A stretch of DNA of 64,000 bases from Lachnospiraceae bacterium. GTDB taxonomy: Bacteria; Bacillota; Clostridia; Lachnospirales; Lachnospiraceae. Positions 1-8,412 of this stretch are shown here, piece after piece. Position numbers and translations under genes: made by a program. Below the pieces are notes generated by a model. That model was not told the DNA's origin. It saw only the letters and a program-made list of their open reading frames with translations, and did not search any database. Location: the NCBI GenBank assembly GCA_021153325.1, contig JAGKTQ010000006.1:1-64000 (forward strand), given 5' to 3'. Numbering within the stretch: the first letter of the stretch is position 1; each line of letters starts with the position of its first letter.

Positions 1-123
1 GCTGCATGAAAAAATAAGAAACAAATCAGCTCTTTTTAAGCTGTTTGCATTAGATAAGAATATTTGAAATATATGCTTTGAACAGATTTTAGCATAGCCA
101 ATAAATGCAGTCAAGAACAAAAG

Positions 124-167
124 TGTGCTATCGCGCACTCCGCGTCTTAAGTTACTGACATAGCACA
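124..167 (-). terminator. inverted repeat downstream of trpA, possible terminator
   Basis: Perfect 8-bp arms TGTGCTAT (124-131) and ATAGCACA (160-167) lie in the non-coding stretch after trpA. Read in the trp direction the hairpin is followed by a short T-rich tract, so it may end the trp operon, but the loop is long (28 nt) and the U-run is interrupted. Nothing else is recognisable in positions 1-191. Confidence 0.35.
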
Positions 168-191
168 GCTTTCGTTCCCCGCCACTCTGTT

Positions 192-986
192 TTAAGCATT
201 CAGCTCTCTCTTAAATGTAGCACAATACTCTTCTGCCACTTCTGGATCATAGTTATTTTCTTCCATTAATTGAATAAAATGGCTTCCTACAATACAGCCA
301 TCAATAATTTCTTTCATCGGCTCTACATCCTTTGCCGTACGGATTCCAAACCCCATCATAACCGGAATCTTGCTATATTTCTTTACTTCCTTTAAGTATG
401 CTACGACATCTTTATGGAAGGTGGCACTCTGTCCAGTCACTCCCATGCTGGATACGCAATATACGAACCCTCTTGCATGTTCTAAGATCTTTGGAATACG
501 CTGTTTGGAAACCGGTGCAACGAGCTGGATGAGAATGGGATTCTCCTCTGCTCTTGCCAGAACCTCTGTAAGCTGTTCCTGTTCCTCAAAAGGAAGATCC
601 GGTATGATCAGTCCGTCTACGCCAACCTTCCTGCATTTCTCAACAAATTCCGGGATACCATAATGCAATACGGTATTAAAATACATCATAAATACAATCG
701 GAATCTCACAGCCTTCTTTTCTGACTTCTTCTACAAGCCCAAATACTTTTCTTAAATTAGTCCCTTTTAAAATAGACTGATAAGAAGCATTCTGAATAAC
801 CGGGCCATCTGCTGCCGGATCCGAAAAAGGAATACCAAGTTCTAACACATCACATCCCGCCTTTTCATTAGCATGAATGAGCTTTTTGCAGCCCTCCATA
901 TCAGGAAGTCCTGCTGTCATATAAGTAATAAACGCCTTTTTGCCGCTTTCCTTTACTGTCTGCATTTTCTCTTCTATTCGATTCAT
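192..986 (-). CDS. trpA: tryptophan synthase alpha chain
   Basis: Cleaves indole-3-glycerol phosphate to indole and glyceraldehyde-3-phosphate, then passes indole to TrpB through the alpha2beta2 tunnel. The sequence shows the TrpA TIM barrel with the catalytic Glu in LELGIPFSDPAADGP and the catalytic Asp region in VDGLIIPDLPFEE, plus the C-terminal phosphate-binding GFGI. Length is about 264 residues, normal for the family. The frame is open up to 998 through TTG and GTG codons. I place the start at the ATG at 986 because MNRIEEKM matches the usual TrpA N-terminus, but GTG at 995 sits better behind GGAAAGG and cannot be excluded. It is the last gene of the trp operon, about 28 bp after trpB. 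Confidence 0.95.
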   Translation of the reverse strand: MNRIEEKMQTVKESGKKAFITYMTAGLPDMEGCKKLIHANEKAGCDVLELGIPFSDPAADGPVIQNASYQSILKGTNLRKVFGLVEEVRKEGCEIPIVFMMYFNTVLHYGIPEFVEKCRKVGVDGLIIPDLPFEEQEQLTEVLARAEENPILIQLVAPVSKQRIPKILEHARGFVYCVSSMGVTGQSATFHKDVVAYLKEVKKYSKIPVMMGFGIRTAKDVEPMKEIIDGCIVGSHFIQLMEENNYDPEVAEEYCATFKRELNA

Positions 987-1014
987 TGTCTGCACCAAAC
1001 CTTTCCATCTGAAA

Positions 1015-2211
1015 TTAATTTAAATATCCCTTACCACTAAAATATGACTCGATCGTATGTGCGTCCTTATCTCCTCTACCGGACAAACAGAGTACGATTG
1101 CCTGATCTTTTGTCATCGTTTCTGCTCTTTTAAATGCATAAGCAAGTGCATGTGCACTCTCAATTGCAGGAATAATGCCTTCCAGTTTGCAAAGCTCTGC
1201 CAATGCATCCATCGCCTCTTTGTCTGTAATGGATACATAATTGACTCTGCCAGTCTTTTTCAAATAAGCATGTTCCGGTCCTACTCCCGGATAATCCAAT
1301 CCGGCAGAAATAGAATGTGCGATCTGTACATTTCCATCTTCATCCTGTAAAAGATACGACTTCATACCATGCAAAGTCCCCGGCTTTCCAAGCGCCATAG
1401 CAGACGCGTGCTTTCCTGTTTCAATTCCAAGACCAGCTGCCTCCACTCCAATCAATTCGACAGAAGATTCCTCAATAAATTCTGCAAACATGCCGATGGA
1501 GTTAGAACCACCACCTACGCATGCCATAACAACATCCGGCAGACGATTCTCTTTTTCCATAAACTGCCTTTTTGCTTCTACACTAATGACACGCTGAAAT
1601 TCTTTTACCATTTTAGGATATGGATAAGGCCCTACTGCAGAACCAATGACATAAAATGTATCTTCTGCTTCCTTTGCCCATGTACGGATTGCTTCGTTCG
1701 TAGCATCCTTCAAGGTCTTACTGCCAGAAGCTACGCTGATCACTTTTGCACCAAGCATTTCCATACGCATTACATTCAAGTGCTGGCGCTCTATATCCTC
1801 TTCTCCCATGAAAACCTTGCATTCCATACCAAAAAGTGCCGCTCCCGTTGCCGTTGCCACACCATGCTGACCTGCACCCGTTTCTGCAATCACTTTAGTC
1901 TTCCCCATTCGTTTTGCCAATAAAATCTGTCCGATCACGTTGTTGATCTTGTGGGCACCCGTATGATTCAGATCTTCTCTTTTTAAATAAATCTTTGTAC
2001 CATATTTTTCACTTAATCGTTCTGCAAAATAAAGTGGTGTTTCCCTGCCAACATATTCCTTTAAATAATAATGATATTCTTCCATGAATTTCTCATCTTT
2101 GATCGCTTCTTCAAAAGCTGCATCCAACTCATCCAATGTATTCATGAGAGATTCGGACACGTACTGTCCGCCAAATTCTCCGTAATATGCTCTTTCATTT
2201 CTATTGCTCAT
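1015..2211 (-). CDS. trpB: tryptophan synthase beta chain
   Basis: PLP enzyme that condenses indole with L-serine to give tryptophan; partner of TrpA. The N-terminus contains YYGEFGGQYV, typical of TrpB1. The PLP lysine lies in TGAHKINNV, the phosphate-binding loop is GGGSNSIGMF, and the C-terminal CLSGRGDKD is present. At 398 residues it is full length. A clear AAGGAG lies 6-7 nt before the ATG. It is the penultimate trp gene, between trpF and trpA, and nothing looks degenerate. Confidence 0.97.
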   Translation of the reverse strand: MSNRNERAYYGEFGGQYVSESLMNTLDELDAAFEEAIKDEKFMEEYHYYLKEYVGRETPLYFAERLSEKYGTKIYLKREDLNHTGAHKINNVIGQILLAKRMGKTKVIAETGAGQHGVATATGAALFGMECKVFMGEEDIERQHLNVMRMEMLGAKVISVASGSKTLKDATNEAIRTWAKEAEDTFYVIGSAVGPYPYPKMVKEFQRVISVEAKRQFMEKENRLPDVVMACVGGGSNSIGMFAEFIEESSVELIGVEAAGLGIETGKHASAMALGKPGTLHGMKSYLLQDEDGNVQIAHSISAGLDYPGVGPEHAYLKKTGRVNYVSITDKEAMDALAELCKLEGIIPAIESAHALAYAFKRAETMTKDQAIVLCLSGRGDKDAHTIESYFSGKGYLN

Positions 2212-2250
2212 TTTTGCTCTCCTTTTCTATGATTTCAGCTTTCCCTTGTT

Positions 2251-2883
2251 TCAGGCTTTCGCTCTGCTTATAAACTGTTTTATTTTCTTCGGATTTTTCC
2301 GAAAACCGTTTTTTTCTATTTCTTCCATACGCTCAAACTCCACACCACTGGAAACATCTACTACATCCGGTGCTATTGCCTTGACTGCTTCTCCTACATT
2401 TTCCTCCGTCAGTCCTCCAGCAAGGAAAAGCAGCCTTTGGTCTCTCTTTATACCTTTTAAAAGTGACCAGTCAAAGGTTTTTCCTGCTCCAGGAACTACT
2501 CCATCCACAAGCCATCCGGCAATTTTTTCTTCCATTCTAAGCGCATCCATGATTTCTAAATTGGAATAGGAGACTGCTCTAATAATAGAAAGTTTCGTAT
2601 TTCGTAATACTTCCTCACTCAGTTCTCCATGTACCTGCAAATGATCAAATTCGATCTTTTCTATCTCTCTCACCTGCGAAAGTGTAGGGGATACGACAAC
2701 GGCTACACTTTTTATTCCTGCCCTCTTAAGCTCTGTTACGATTCTTTTTGCCTGTTCCAGACTACAATTGCGCTTACTTTTTTCATAAAATAGCACGATT
2801 CCGCCAAAGTCTGCTTTTTCCTCTATCAGCATTTTTGCTTCTTCTACACTGGTCAGACCACATATTTTTACTTTTACGCGCAA
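2251..2883 (-). CDS. trpF: phosphoribosylanthranilate isomerase
   Basis: Amadori isomerisation of phosphoribosylanthranilate to CdRP, third reaction of the branch. Signature VKICGLTS opens the protein with the catalytic Cys; the catalytic Asp is in DGVVPGAGKTFDW, and the phosphate-binding FLAGGLTEENV and VDVSSGVE follow. The frame stays open to an ATG at 2925, but that start would overlap trpC by 22 bp and add unrelated residues. A TTG at 2883 has GAAAGGAG 6-9 nt upstream and gives the normal N-terminus (about 210 residues), so TTG is chosen. The site lies just after the trpC stop, consistent with translational coupling. Confidence 0.93.
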   Translation of the reverse strand: MRVKVKICGLTSVEEAKMLIEEKADFGGIVLFYEKSKRNCSLEQAKRIVTELKRAGIKSVAVVVSPTLSQVREIEKIEFDHLQVHGELSEEVLRNTKLSIIRAVSYSNLEIMDALRMEEKIAGWLVDGVVPGAGKTFDWSLLKGIKRDQRLLFLAGGLTEENVGEAVKAIAPDVVDVSSGVEFERMEEIEKNGFRKNPKKIKQFISRAKA

Positions 2884-2903
2884 GGTTCTTTCTCCTTTCG
2901 CAT

Positions 2904-3683
2904 TTACTCTTTTTCCTTTTTCCATCTTGTTGCAAGTTCTTTCGGATTTTCTGCTTCCATAAATACCGTTCCGATCAAAAGTGCATCCACACCTGCTTCC
3001 TTCAAGAACGCCACGTCCGCATCGTTTCCTACTCCACTTTCCGATACAAGTACCGTTTCTTCAGGAACCATTTTCTTTAACCTCTTTGTGTTATTTAAGT
3101 CAACAGAAAAATCCTTCAGATTCCGGTTGTTTACACCAATGATCTTTGCATCTAGTCCTACTGCCCGCATCATTTCCCATTCATCATGTACTTCCACTAG
3201 TACATCCATGCCAAGTGCATACGCCAGATCATAGAACATTTTCAACTCTCTATCGTTCAGAATGGCGGCTATCAGCAAAATGCAATCTGCACCGATCACC
3301 TTGGCTTCAAAAATCTGGTAAGGATCGATAATAAAATCTTTACGTATCATCGGAAGCGGTGTGATCTCACGAATCTGTTTAAAATATTGTTTGCTTCCTA
3401 AAAAATGTTTTTCTTCGGTCAGGCAGGAGATCGCATCCACTGCCTCATTGTACTGGTCGATCCTATCTGTCAGTTCTATTTTATTGTCCATCTTGCCGTG
3501 ACTGGGAGAAGCCTTTTTAAATTCCCCGATAATGGAAAGTCCCGGCTTTTTCAGTGCCTTATAAAAGCTGATGCTCTCTCTTTCACATTGCGCTGCAAGC
3601 TCTTTCATCTTTTCTTCCGATATGATTTCTTTATCAAGTACAAGTTGCTTTTTCTTTGCTTCTACGATTTCCTCTAAGATCAT
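2904..3683 (-). CDS. trpC: indole-3-glycerol phosphate synthase
   Basis: Ring closure and decarboxylation of CdRP to indole-3-glycerol phosphate. The 259-residue TIM barrel shows the usual signatures: FKKASPSHG near residue 55 (catalytic Lys), FIIDPYQIFEA, VEVHDEWE, GVNNRNLKDF, and VSESGVGNDAD for phosphate binding. The start ATG at 3683 has AGGAG 7 nt upstream. Only about 44 bp separate it from trpG. In most clostridial operons trpD would lie here; it is absent. trpC is not fused to trpF. Confidence 0.96.
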   Translation of the reverse strand: MILEEIVEAKKKQLVLDKEIISEEKMKELAAQCERESISFYKALKKPGLSIIGEFKKASPSHGKMDNKIELTDRIDQYNEAVDAISCLTEEKHFLGSKQYFKQIREITPLPMIRKDFIIDPYQIFEAKVIGADCILLIAAILNDRELKMFYDLAYALGMDVLVEVHDEWEMMRAVGLDAKIIGVNNRNLKDFSVDLNNTKRLKKMVPEETVLVSESGVGNDADVAFLKEAGVDALLIGTVFMEAENPKELATRWKKEKE

Positions 3684-3727
3684 GCGTGGACTCCTTTCAA
3701 TTTATCTCTTCTTTTTACCGTACAGGC

Positions 3728-4291
3728 TCAATCGGATACAAAGTTTTCGATGATTCTCTTTCCATGCTCGGTATAAATGGATTCCGGATGGAACTGCAGA
3801 CCGATCACTGGATAATCTTTATGCTGCATTGCCATGATTTCTCCATCCGGTGTCTGTGCAATGATTTTTAAGCATTCCGGCAGTTCCTCGCTTTGCACTG
3901 CAAGCGAATGGTATCTTGCCACTTTTATGGGAGAAGGAATACCCTGAAAGATTCCCGTACCATCGTGCTCGATCTTGCTCTGCTTTCCATGAAAAATGGC
4001 TTTTGCATAAGAGACCGTACCACCCAGTGCCTCTCCGATACATTGATGTCCTAAGCAAATGCCCAAGATCGGCTTTTTATCCAAAAAGTGTTTTACTACT
4101 TCCATGCAGATTCCTGCATCTTTTGGAGACTTTGGTCCTGGTGATAACACAATTTTTTCGGGATTCATTTTTTCAATTTCTTCTATTGTGATCTTGTCAT
4201 TTCTGACTACCTTTATATCATTCGTAAAGGTTCCAAAATACTGATACAGATTATAGGTAAAAGAATCATAATTATCAATCAATAAAATCAT
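3728..4291 (-). CDS. trpG: anthranilate synthase component II, glutamine amidotransferase
   Basis: Class I glutamine amidotransferase that supplies ammonia to TrpE. The triad is visible: Cys79 in GICLGHQC, His168 and Glu170 in QFHPES. Length is 187 residues from the start chosen. Although the frame is open to 4345, the ATG at 4291 overlaps the trpE stop as ATGA, has GAGGAGG upstream inside trpE, and gives the classical N-terminus MILLIDNYDSF. No phosphoribosyltransferase (TrpD) domain is fused at the C-terminus. It could also serve p-aminobenzoate synthase, as some TrpG/PabA proteins do. Confidence 0.95.
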   Translation of the reverse strand: MILLIDNYDSFTYNLYQYFGTFTNDIKVVRNDKITIEEIEKMNPEKIVLSPGPKSPKDAGICMEVVKHFLDKKPILGICLGHQCIGEALGGTVSYAKAIFHGKQSKIEHDGTGIFQGIPSPIKVARYHSLAVQSEELPECLKIIAQTPDGEIMAMQHKDYPVIGLQFHPESIYTEHGKRIIENFVSD

Positions 4292-5703
4292 AAGTTTTCC
4301 TCCTCGACCAAGGTTTTTGCCAATGCCATGACTTTGTTGCAACATTCCTGATATTCGTTTTCTCCAACAGAATCTGCTACAATTCCAGCTCCCGCCTGCA
4401 AGTATACTTTATTTCCTTTTTTGATCATTGTTCTTATCGTAATACAGAAATCCATATTGCCGTTGAATCCAAGGTAGCCGGTCGCTCCGCCGTAAAGTCC
4501 TCTTCGTACCGTTTCCAGCTCATCAATAATTTCCATGGCACGAATCTTTGGTGCACCGCTCAAAGTTCCTGCCGGAAGAAAACTGGCTACCAGATCAAGC
4601 GGATGCTGTTCTCCCTGTTTTTTCCCTTCAACGAAAGAAACAATATGCATTACATGGGAATAATTTTGCACTTCCATGAACTGTGTTACCTTCACCGTTC
4701 CAAATTCTGCAATTCTTCCCATATCGTTTCGTGCCAGATCTACTAACATAACGTGTTCTGCACGCTCCTTTTCATCCTGTAACAGATCATCTTTTAAAAG
4801 CAGATCTTCTTCTGCATCTTTGCCTCGTCTTCTCGTACCTGCTATTGGGCAAGTGAACACTTTGTTATCTGTCTGTTTTACGAGCATTTCCGGGGAAGAA
4901 CCTATGATCTCAAAATCTCCGAACTGGAAATAATATAAATACGGAGAAGGATTCAATTCACGGAGTTCTTTATAAAGTGTCAATCCATCATGCCCGGTCT
5001 CAATGGTCCAGCGCTGTGAGAGCACGGTCTGAAAAATATGACCTTCTTTAATATATTCCTTGATTTTATCCACCTTTTCACTATATTGTTCCAAAGTATC
5101 TGTCTTGTTTACAATTTTTCCATCGTGGATAAATTTCTGGCTTTCTTTCCCTGTCTGACTGTTTTCACGTACCATTTGTACAAGCTCTGCTGCCTTTTCT
5201 TCGCCCCGTTTTCTTCCTTCCTCATTTGCTTCTTCTAAGACAACTGCTGTCAAGGTTTCTGCCACATGATCCATGGTAATAAACTCCTTTGGAAACATGA
5301 GCTGTATCGTTTCTACTCCGATTTCATCCGGATTATTGTCCGGCAGCGTTTCACTGTAACGGATGAAATCATAGCCAAGACTTCCTACGAATCCACCGAT
5401 CATTGCCAGTTCTCCATCATCCTTTGTCACCTCAAAGCAACTATAATATTCCTTCAGCAATTCCAACGGATTTCCTTCCCGGACTTCTTCGCTCCCGCCT
5501 TTCTTCTTTATAACAAGACTGTTTCCTCTGGAAGTAATGATTTCCTCCGGTTCAATCCCGAAAAAAGAATATCTTCCATTATTTTTATCATAGCTTTCCA
5601 AAAGAAAGCCTATTTTACCTCTACCAATTCCTTCAAACATAGAAATCGCTGTTTCATTTACAATACTCACTGTTTTTTTGTAGGCATGCAGTTTCTTTTT
5701 CAT
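4288..5703 (-). CDS. trpE: anthranilate synthase component I
   Basis: Converts chorismate to anthranilate using ammonia from TrpG. The N-terminal domain carries LLES at residues 34-37, the tryptophan feedback-binding motif of TrpE that distinguishes it from PabB. The C-terminal chorismate-binding half has PIAGTRRRG, LVDLARND and GTLSGAPKIRAMEIID. The long frame runs back into the leader to 5886, but the ATG at 5703 is preceded by AAGGAAGG and gives the usual 471 residues. It is the first gene of the operon, controlled by the T-box leader at 5757-6105, and overlaps trpG by four bases. Confidence 0.96.
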   Translation of the reverse strand: MKKKLHAYKKTVSIVNETAISMFEGIGRGKIGFLLESYDKNNGRYSFFGIEPEEIITSRGNSLVIKKKGGSEEVREGNPLELLKEYYSCFEVTKDDGELAMIGGFVGSLGYDFIRYSETLPDNNPDEIGVETIQLMFPKEFITMDHVAETLTAVVLEEANEEGRKRGEEKAAELVQMVRENSQTGKESQKFIHDGKIVNKTDTLEQYSEKVDKIKEYIKEGHIFQTVLSQRWTIETGHDGLTLYKELRELNPSPYLYYFQFGDFEIIGSSPEMLVKQTDNKVFTCPIAGTRRRGKDAEEDLLLKDDLLQDEKERAEHVMLVDLARNDMGRIAEFGTVKVTQFMEVQNYSHVMHIVSFVEGKKQGEQHPLDLVASFLPAGTLSGAPKIRAMEIIDELETVRRGLYGGATGYLGFNGNMDFCITIRTMIKKGNKVYLQAGAGIVADSVGENEYQECCNKVMALAKTLVEEENL

Positions 5704-5756
5704 TGTTTTCCTTCCTTTCTGTTCCATCCATGATTGTCTCTTTGCGAAAGTTTCCA

Positions 5757-5808
5757 AATAAAAAAACACCACGCAAATACTCCCTGTAAGGGACGTATTC
5801 CACGTGGT
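5757..5808 (-). terminator. T-box regulatory terminator before trpE
   Basis: Arms at 5790-5808 and 5768-5784 pair (GGGACGTATTCCACGTGGT with ACCACGCAAATACTCCC on the + strand), with a short TGTAA loop. In the trp direction they are followed by a run of about seven U. The 5' arm overlaps the T-box antiterminator sequence, so the two structures exclude each other. Confidence 0.88.
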
Positions 5809-6105
5809 GCCACCCTGCTTCTCAACCTGATTGATAGATGTAAAATAAAAAAGGCACTTTCCAAATCGGAAAATGCCTGCCACCAATCATCTTGACTCAT
5901 TACGGATACGGAAACTCATTCGATATCCTCCTCTTTTAACGTTGAGGAAACGGCATAAACTACTAAGATATGATCTTTTCATCCTGCATCTCACAAACCC
6001 ATTCCCGAAAGCGTTCCATGTCTGCTCACACCAACCGCAGACTCTCTGAAATGTCCCATCAAACGGTACTCTCTTTGCTCATTGATTTTCATTTATTGTT
6101 TATTT
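5757..6105 (-). promoter_or_regulatory. tryptophan-specific T-box leader
   Basis: Non-coding leader of trpE. The conserved T-box core GGGTGGCACCACG lies at 5803-5815, and a competing terminator is downstream. Stem I features are readable: an AGTA S-turn near the 5' end opposite GAATGGG. In that strand the specifier position reads UGG (5999-6001), the Trp codon, followed by a purine. Known mechanism: uncharged tRNA-Trp pairs with the specifier and with the T-box bulge, stabilising the antiterminator. UGG is therefore consistent with control by tryptophan starvation. Stem boundaries were drawn by eye. Confidence 0.92.
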
Positions 6106-6111
6106 TCTGTC

Positions 6112-6140
6112 ACTATAACACAGTAACGTAATGATGTCAA
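6112..6140 (-). promoter_or_regulatory. sigma-A promoter of the trp operon
   Basis: A perfect -35 TTGACA (6135-6140) and a -10 TATAGT (6112-6117) are separated by exactly 17 bp. The predicted transcript starts near 6105, directly at the beginning of the T-box leader. Confidence 0.85.
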
Positions 6141-6142
6141 TT

Positions 6143-7162
6143 CTAAAATTTAAATTTTCTTTTCACCTGTTTTCCAGGCCTCAAGATTTTTTTCTCAATC
6201 GGCACAAATAGGAAATGCACTACTAATATCAACACCAGCACATACATAAATCCTACGACCGGATTCGTAAATACAGCAGAGATTCCGCCAAAAGAAAGGA
6301 CTGCTGCCCCTAATGTCTTCACGAAAAATTCACTGCCACATAAATACAGTGTTTCCGTTCCAAGCTTTTGCAAAAAGCTGCATTTTTGTAGCAGAAAGGC
6401 AACCACCAAATTGACCCATATTAGTAAAAGTGCCGTAATATATGGCTGAAATATCCGTACGACTGGTATTTTCCCAAGTATTCCAAGTAGATCAAAACCA
6501 AAATACAAAAGTACACCATACATAGCACATACAGCTCCTGATACTGCCAATACTATATTTCTCTCTTTGCCTTCCTTTTCCAAAAACTCCTGCAATTTTG
6601 GGAAAACGCAATAACCGGTACAATAATAGATTGTATAATACAAAGCACAATCTACATTATAAGGTAACAATGGAACCATATTCGGTTTGTAAGGCATGAT
6701 TCTGGATGTAAAAATGTAAAGAAGTACACCGATTCCAAAGATCAGACTCCTTTTTTCCAGCTTCTTTATCAGTTGAAAAAGAAGACTCATCACAAAAAGG
6801 CAAGTCAAAAACCAAAGGGAATACGCAAAAATCTGATTCCGGATTCCTCCTAAAGCAATCTGTTTGAGCATGAGTTTTATCAGTGTCATATCACATCGTT
6901 CATAAATCACTACTAAAAGCATGGAAATAAGAGCAAAGAAAAAGAAGGGGAGCAATATTGTCTTTCCTTTCTTTTTGGCATAATCAACAAATTCCTTTGG
7001 TTTCTGCAAGGACTCTGTACACCCGGATACAAAAAAGAAAAGGGGCACATGATACAGCAAAATAAACTGATAGCTTTTGCCCATTCCTTCCCCTAAATGC
7101 CAAAAATAAATCGCGACGATTCCTAAAAATTTCAATACATCCACCCATGCAATTCGTTTCAA
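6143..7162 (-). CDS. acyltransferase 3 family membrane protein
   Basis: Integral-membrane acyltransferase of the OafA/acyltransferase-3 type, which moves acetyl or other acyl groups onto cell-surface glycans or lipids. The N-terminal WVDVLKFLGIVAIYFWHLGEG has the expected first helix with its conserved His. A second helix begins LLYHVPLFFFVSGC, and about ten hydrophobic segments follow. The frame is open to a TTG at 7201, and an ATG is present at 7177. Neither has a ribosome site, whereas TTG at 7162 has GGAGG 8 nt upstream, so I chose it (339 residues). Its 3' end lies just downstream of the trp promoter. The substrate is unknown. Confidence 0.8.
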   Translation of the reverse strand: MKRIAWVDVLKFLGIVAIYFWHLGEGMGKSYQFILLYHVPLFFFVSGCTESLQKPKEFVDYAKKKGKTILLPFFFFALISMLLVVIYERCDMTLIKLMLKQIALGGIRNQIFAYSLWFLTCLFVMSLLFQLIKKLEKRSLIFGIGVLLYIFTSRIMPYKPNMVPLLPYNVDCALYYTIYYCTGYCVFPKLQEFLEKEGKERNIVLAVSGAVCAMYGVLLYFGFDLLGILGKIPVVRIFQPYITALLLIWVNLVVAFLLQKCSFLQKLGTETLYLCGSEFFVKTLGAAVLSFGGISAVFTNPVVGFMYVLVLILVVHFLFVPIEKKILRPGKQVKRKFKF

Positions 7163-7185
7163 TCTCTTATCCTCCATACCAATTT

Positions 7186-7218
7186 GAACCGCTCTGTCCA
7201 ACAGACAAAAAGCGGTTC
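7186..7218. repeat. inverted repeat between HD-GYP gene and acyltransferase gene
   Basis: Arms GAACCGCT and AGCGGTTC, with inner TCTG/CAGA pairing, form a hairpin in the 79-bp space between the HD-GYP stop and the acyltransferase start. There is no clear U-run on either side, so it is either a weak terminator or a processing or stability element. Confidence 0.45.
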
Positions 7219-7240
7219 AAAAATGATAAATTTTATATTT

Positions 7241-8311
7241 TTATAAAATACGCTCTATGTAGAGTTCTCTATGCTCCATCAGATCAACAAAGGTCTTACC
7301 ACACTGTACGACTGGTCTGGAAAATTTTTCTTTATTCATAAATACAATATTACCTTCCATTCCATTGGAAAGCCGCACTCTGTTTTGTATAAACGTTGCG
7401 CTGACATGTTCTAAAAACGGCAGTAAAAATTCAACTTCAAACTTCTGCATGCCTGTTTCCTCAAACTCTTCTATTACAGCAAAAGGGCACAACGGACTAC
7501 GATAAGATCTGGTTGCTGTCATTGCCTCATACACATCTGCAATAGCCACCATCTTAGCATAGGGATCGATCTGCTTTCTTTTTAATCCCTGTGGATATCC
7601 AGAACCATCACAACGCTCATGATGCTGAGAAGCTGCATTTACAATATGTGGATTTACATTTTTTAATTTTAAGACGCGTGCTCCATCCATTGGATGTGAT
7701 TTTACACGAACAAATTCCAAATCCGTTAATTTTTCCGGTTTTTTCTTAATTTCTTCGGAAACCATAGTCTTACCGATATCATGCAACAGACCACATAAAA
7801 TAGCGGTTCTTGTTTCCTTTTCAGACAATTTAAGCCAGGAAGAGAACAAGGCACAAAGCAACGCTACATTTACAGAATGTACATACGTTTCATCATCATA
7901 CTCTCTTAAATTTTGTAACGTATCAAAAAGACCAATCCCTACTTCCTTTTCCCCTATAATATTATAAGTAAAGTTCAGAAGCTTCTCTTCTTCGATGGAC
8001 TTTCCTTTTTCTACGATCTGTGTAAGTTCTTCTGTAAAAGCAACCGTTTCCTTATCATATCTTTGTTTAAATTCTTTAAATTCTTTACTTGCTCTGACCT
8101 TCTGATAATAAGACGGCTCTTTTGGCATAAGTCGTACCGGACCCTTTTCGTCTACGATCATTACGCTTTCAATACCATGTATTATCAATTTGGAGATGGC
8201 TCTGTCGTCCAATACAGTACCCTGCTGCATTACCAACAAATCCTGCGCATTATAAATATCTTTTGCAGCTATCATTCCAGGTGCTACTTCTCTAGTCAAC
8301 ACTTTCTTCAT
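7241..8311 (-). CDS. HD-GYP domain protein, probable c-di-GMP phosphodiesterase
   Basis: Predicted to hydrolyse cyclic di-GMP. An N-terminal region of about 110 residues of unknown role precedes the HD-GYP domain. Catalytic motifs are intact: the first metal His in YVHSVNVALL, LLHDIGKTMV, KSHPMDGA, the diagnostic HHERCDGSGYPQGL and ADVYEAMTATRSYR. No receiver or PAS domain is visible. GTG at 8317 could start the frame, but the ATG at 8311 sits 7 nt after AGGGGG, giving 356 residues. It appears to be a single gene. With the GGDEF protein at 23.2-26.5 kb it gives the window both making and breaking activities for c-di-GMP. Confidence 0.9.
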   Translation of the reverse strand: MKKVLTREVAPGMIAAKDIYNAQDLLVMQQGTVLDDRAISKLIIHGIESVMIVDEKGPVRLMPKEPSYYQKVRASKEFKEFKQRYDKETVAFTEELTQIVEKGKSIEEEKLLNFTYNIIGEKEVGIGLFDTLQNLREYDDETYVHSVNVALLCALFSSWLKLSEKETRTAILCGLLHDIGKTMVSEEIKKKPEKLTDLEFVRVKSHPMDGARVLKLKNVNPHIVNAASQHHERCDGSGYPQGLKRKQIDPYAKMVAIADVYEAMTATRSYRSPLCPFAVIEEFEETGMQKFEVEFLLPFLEHVSATFIQNRVRLSNGMEGNIVFMNKEKFSRPVVQCGKTFVDLMEHRELYIERIL

Positions 8312-8412
8312 TCGCACTCCCCCTAATCTAATCCAATTTCTCTCATTTTAACATAAATACAAAAGTTTTCCAATAAACTTCACAATTTCCGTGAAATTTT
8401 TCACATATTTTG

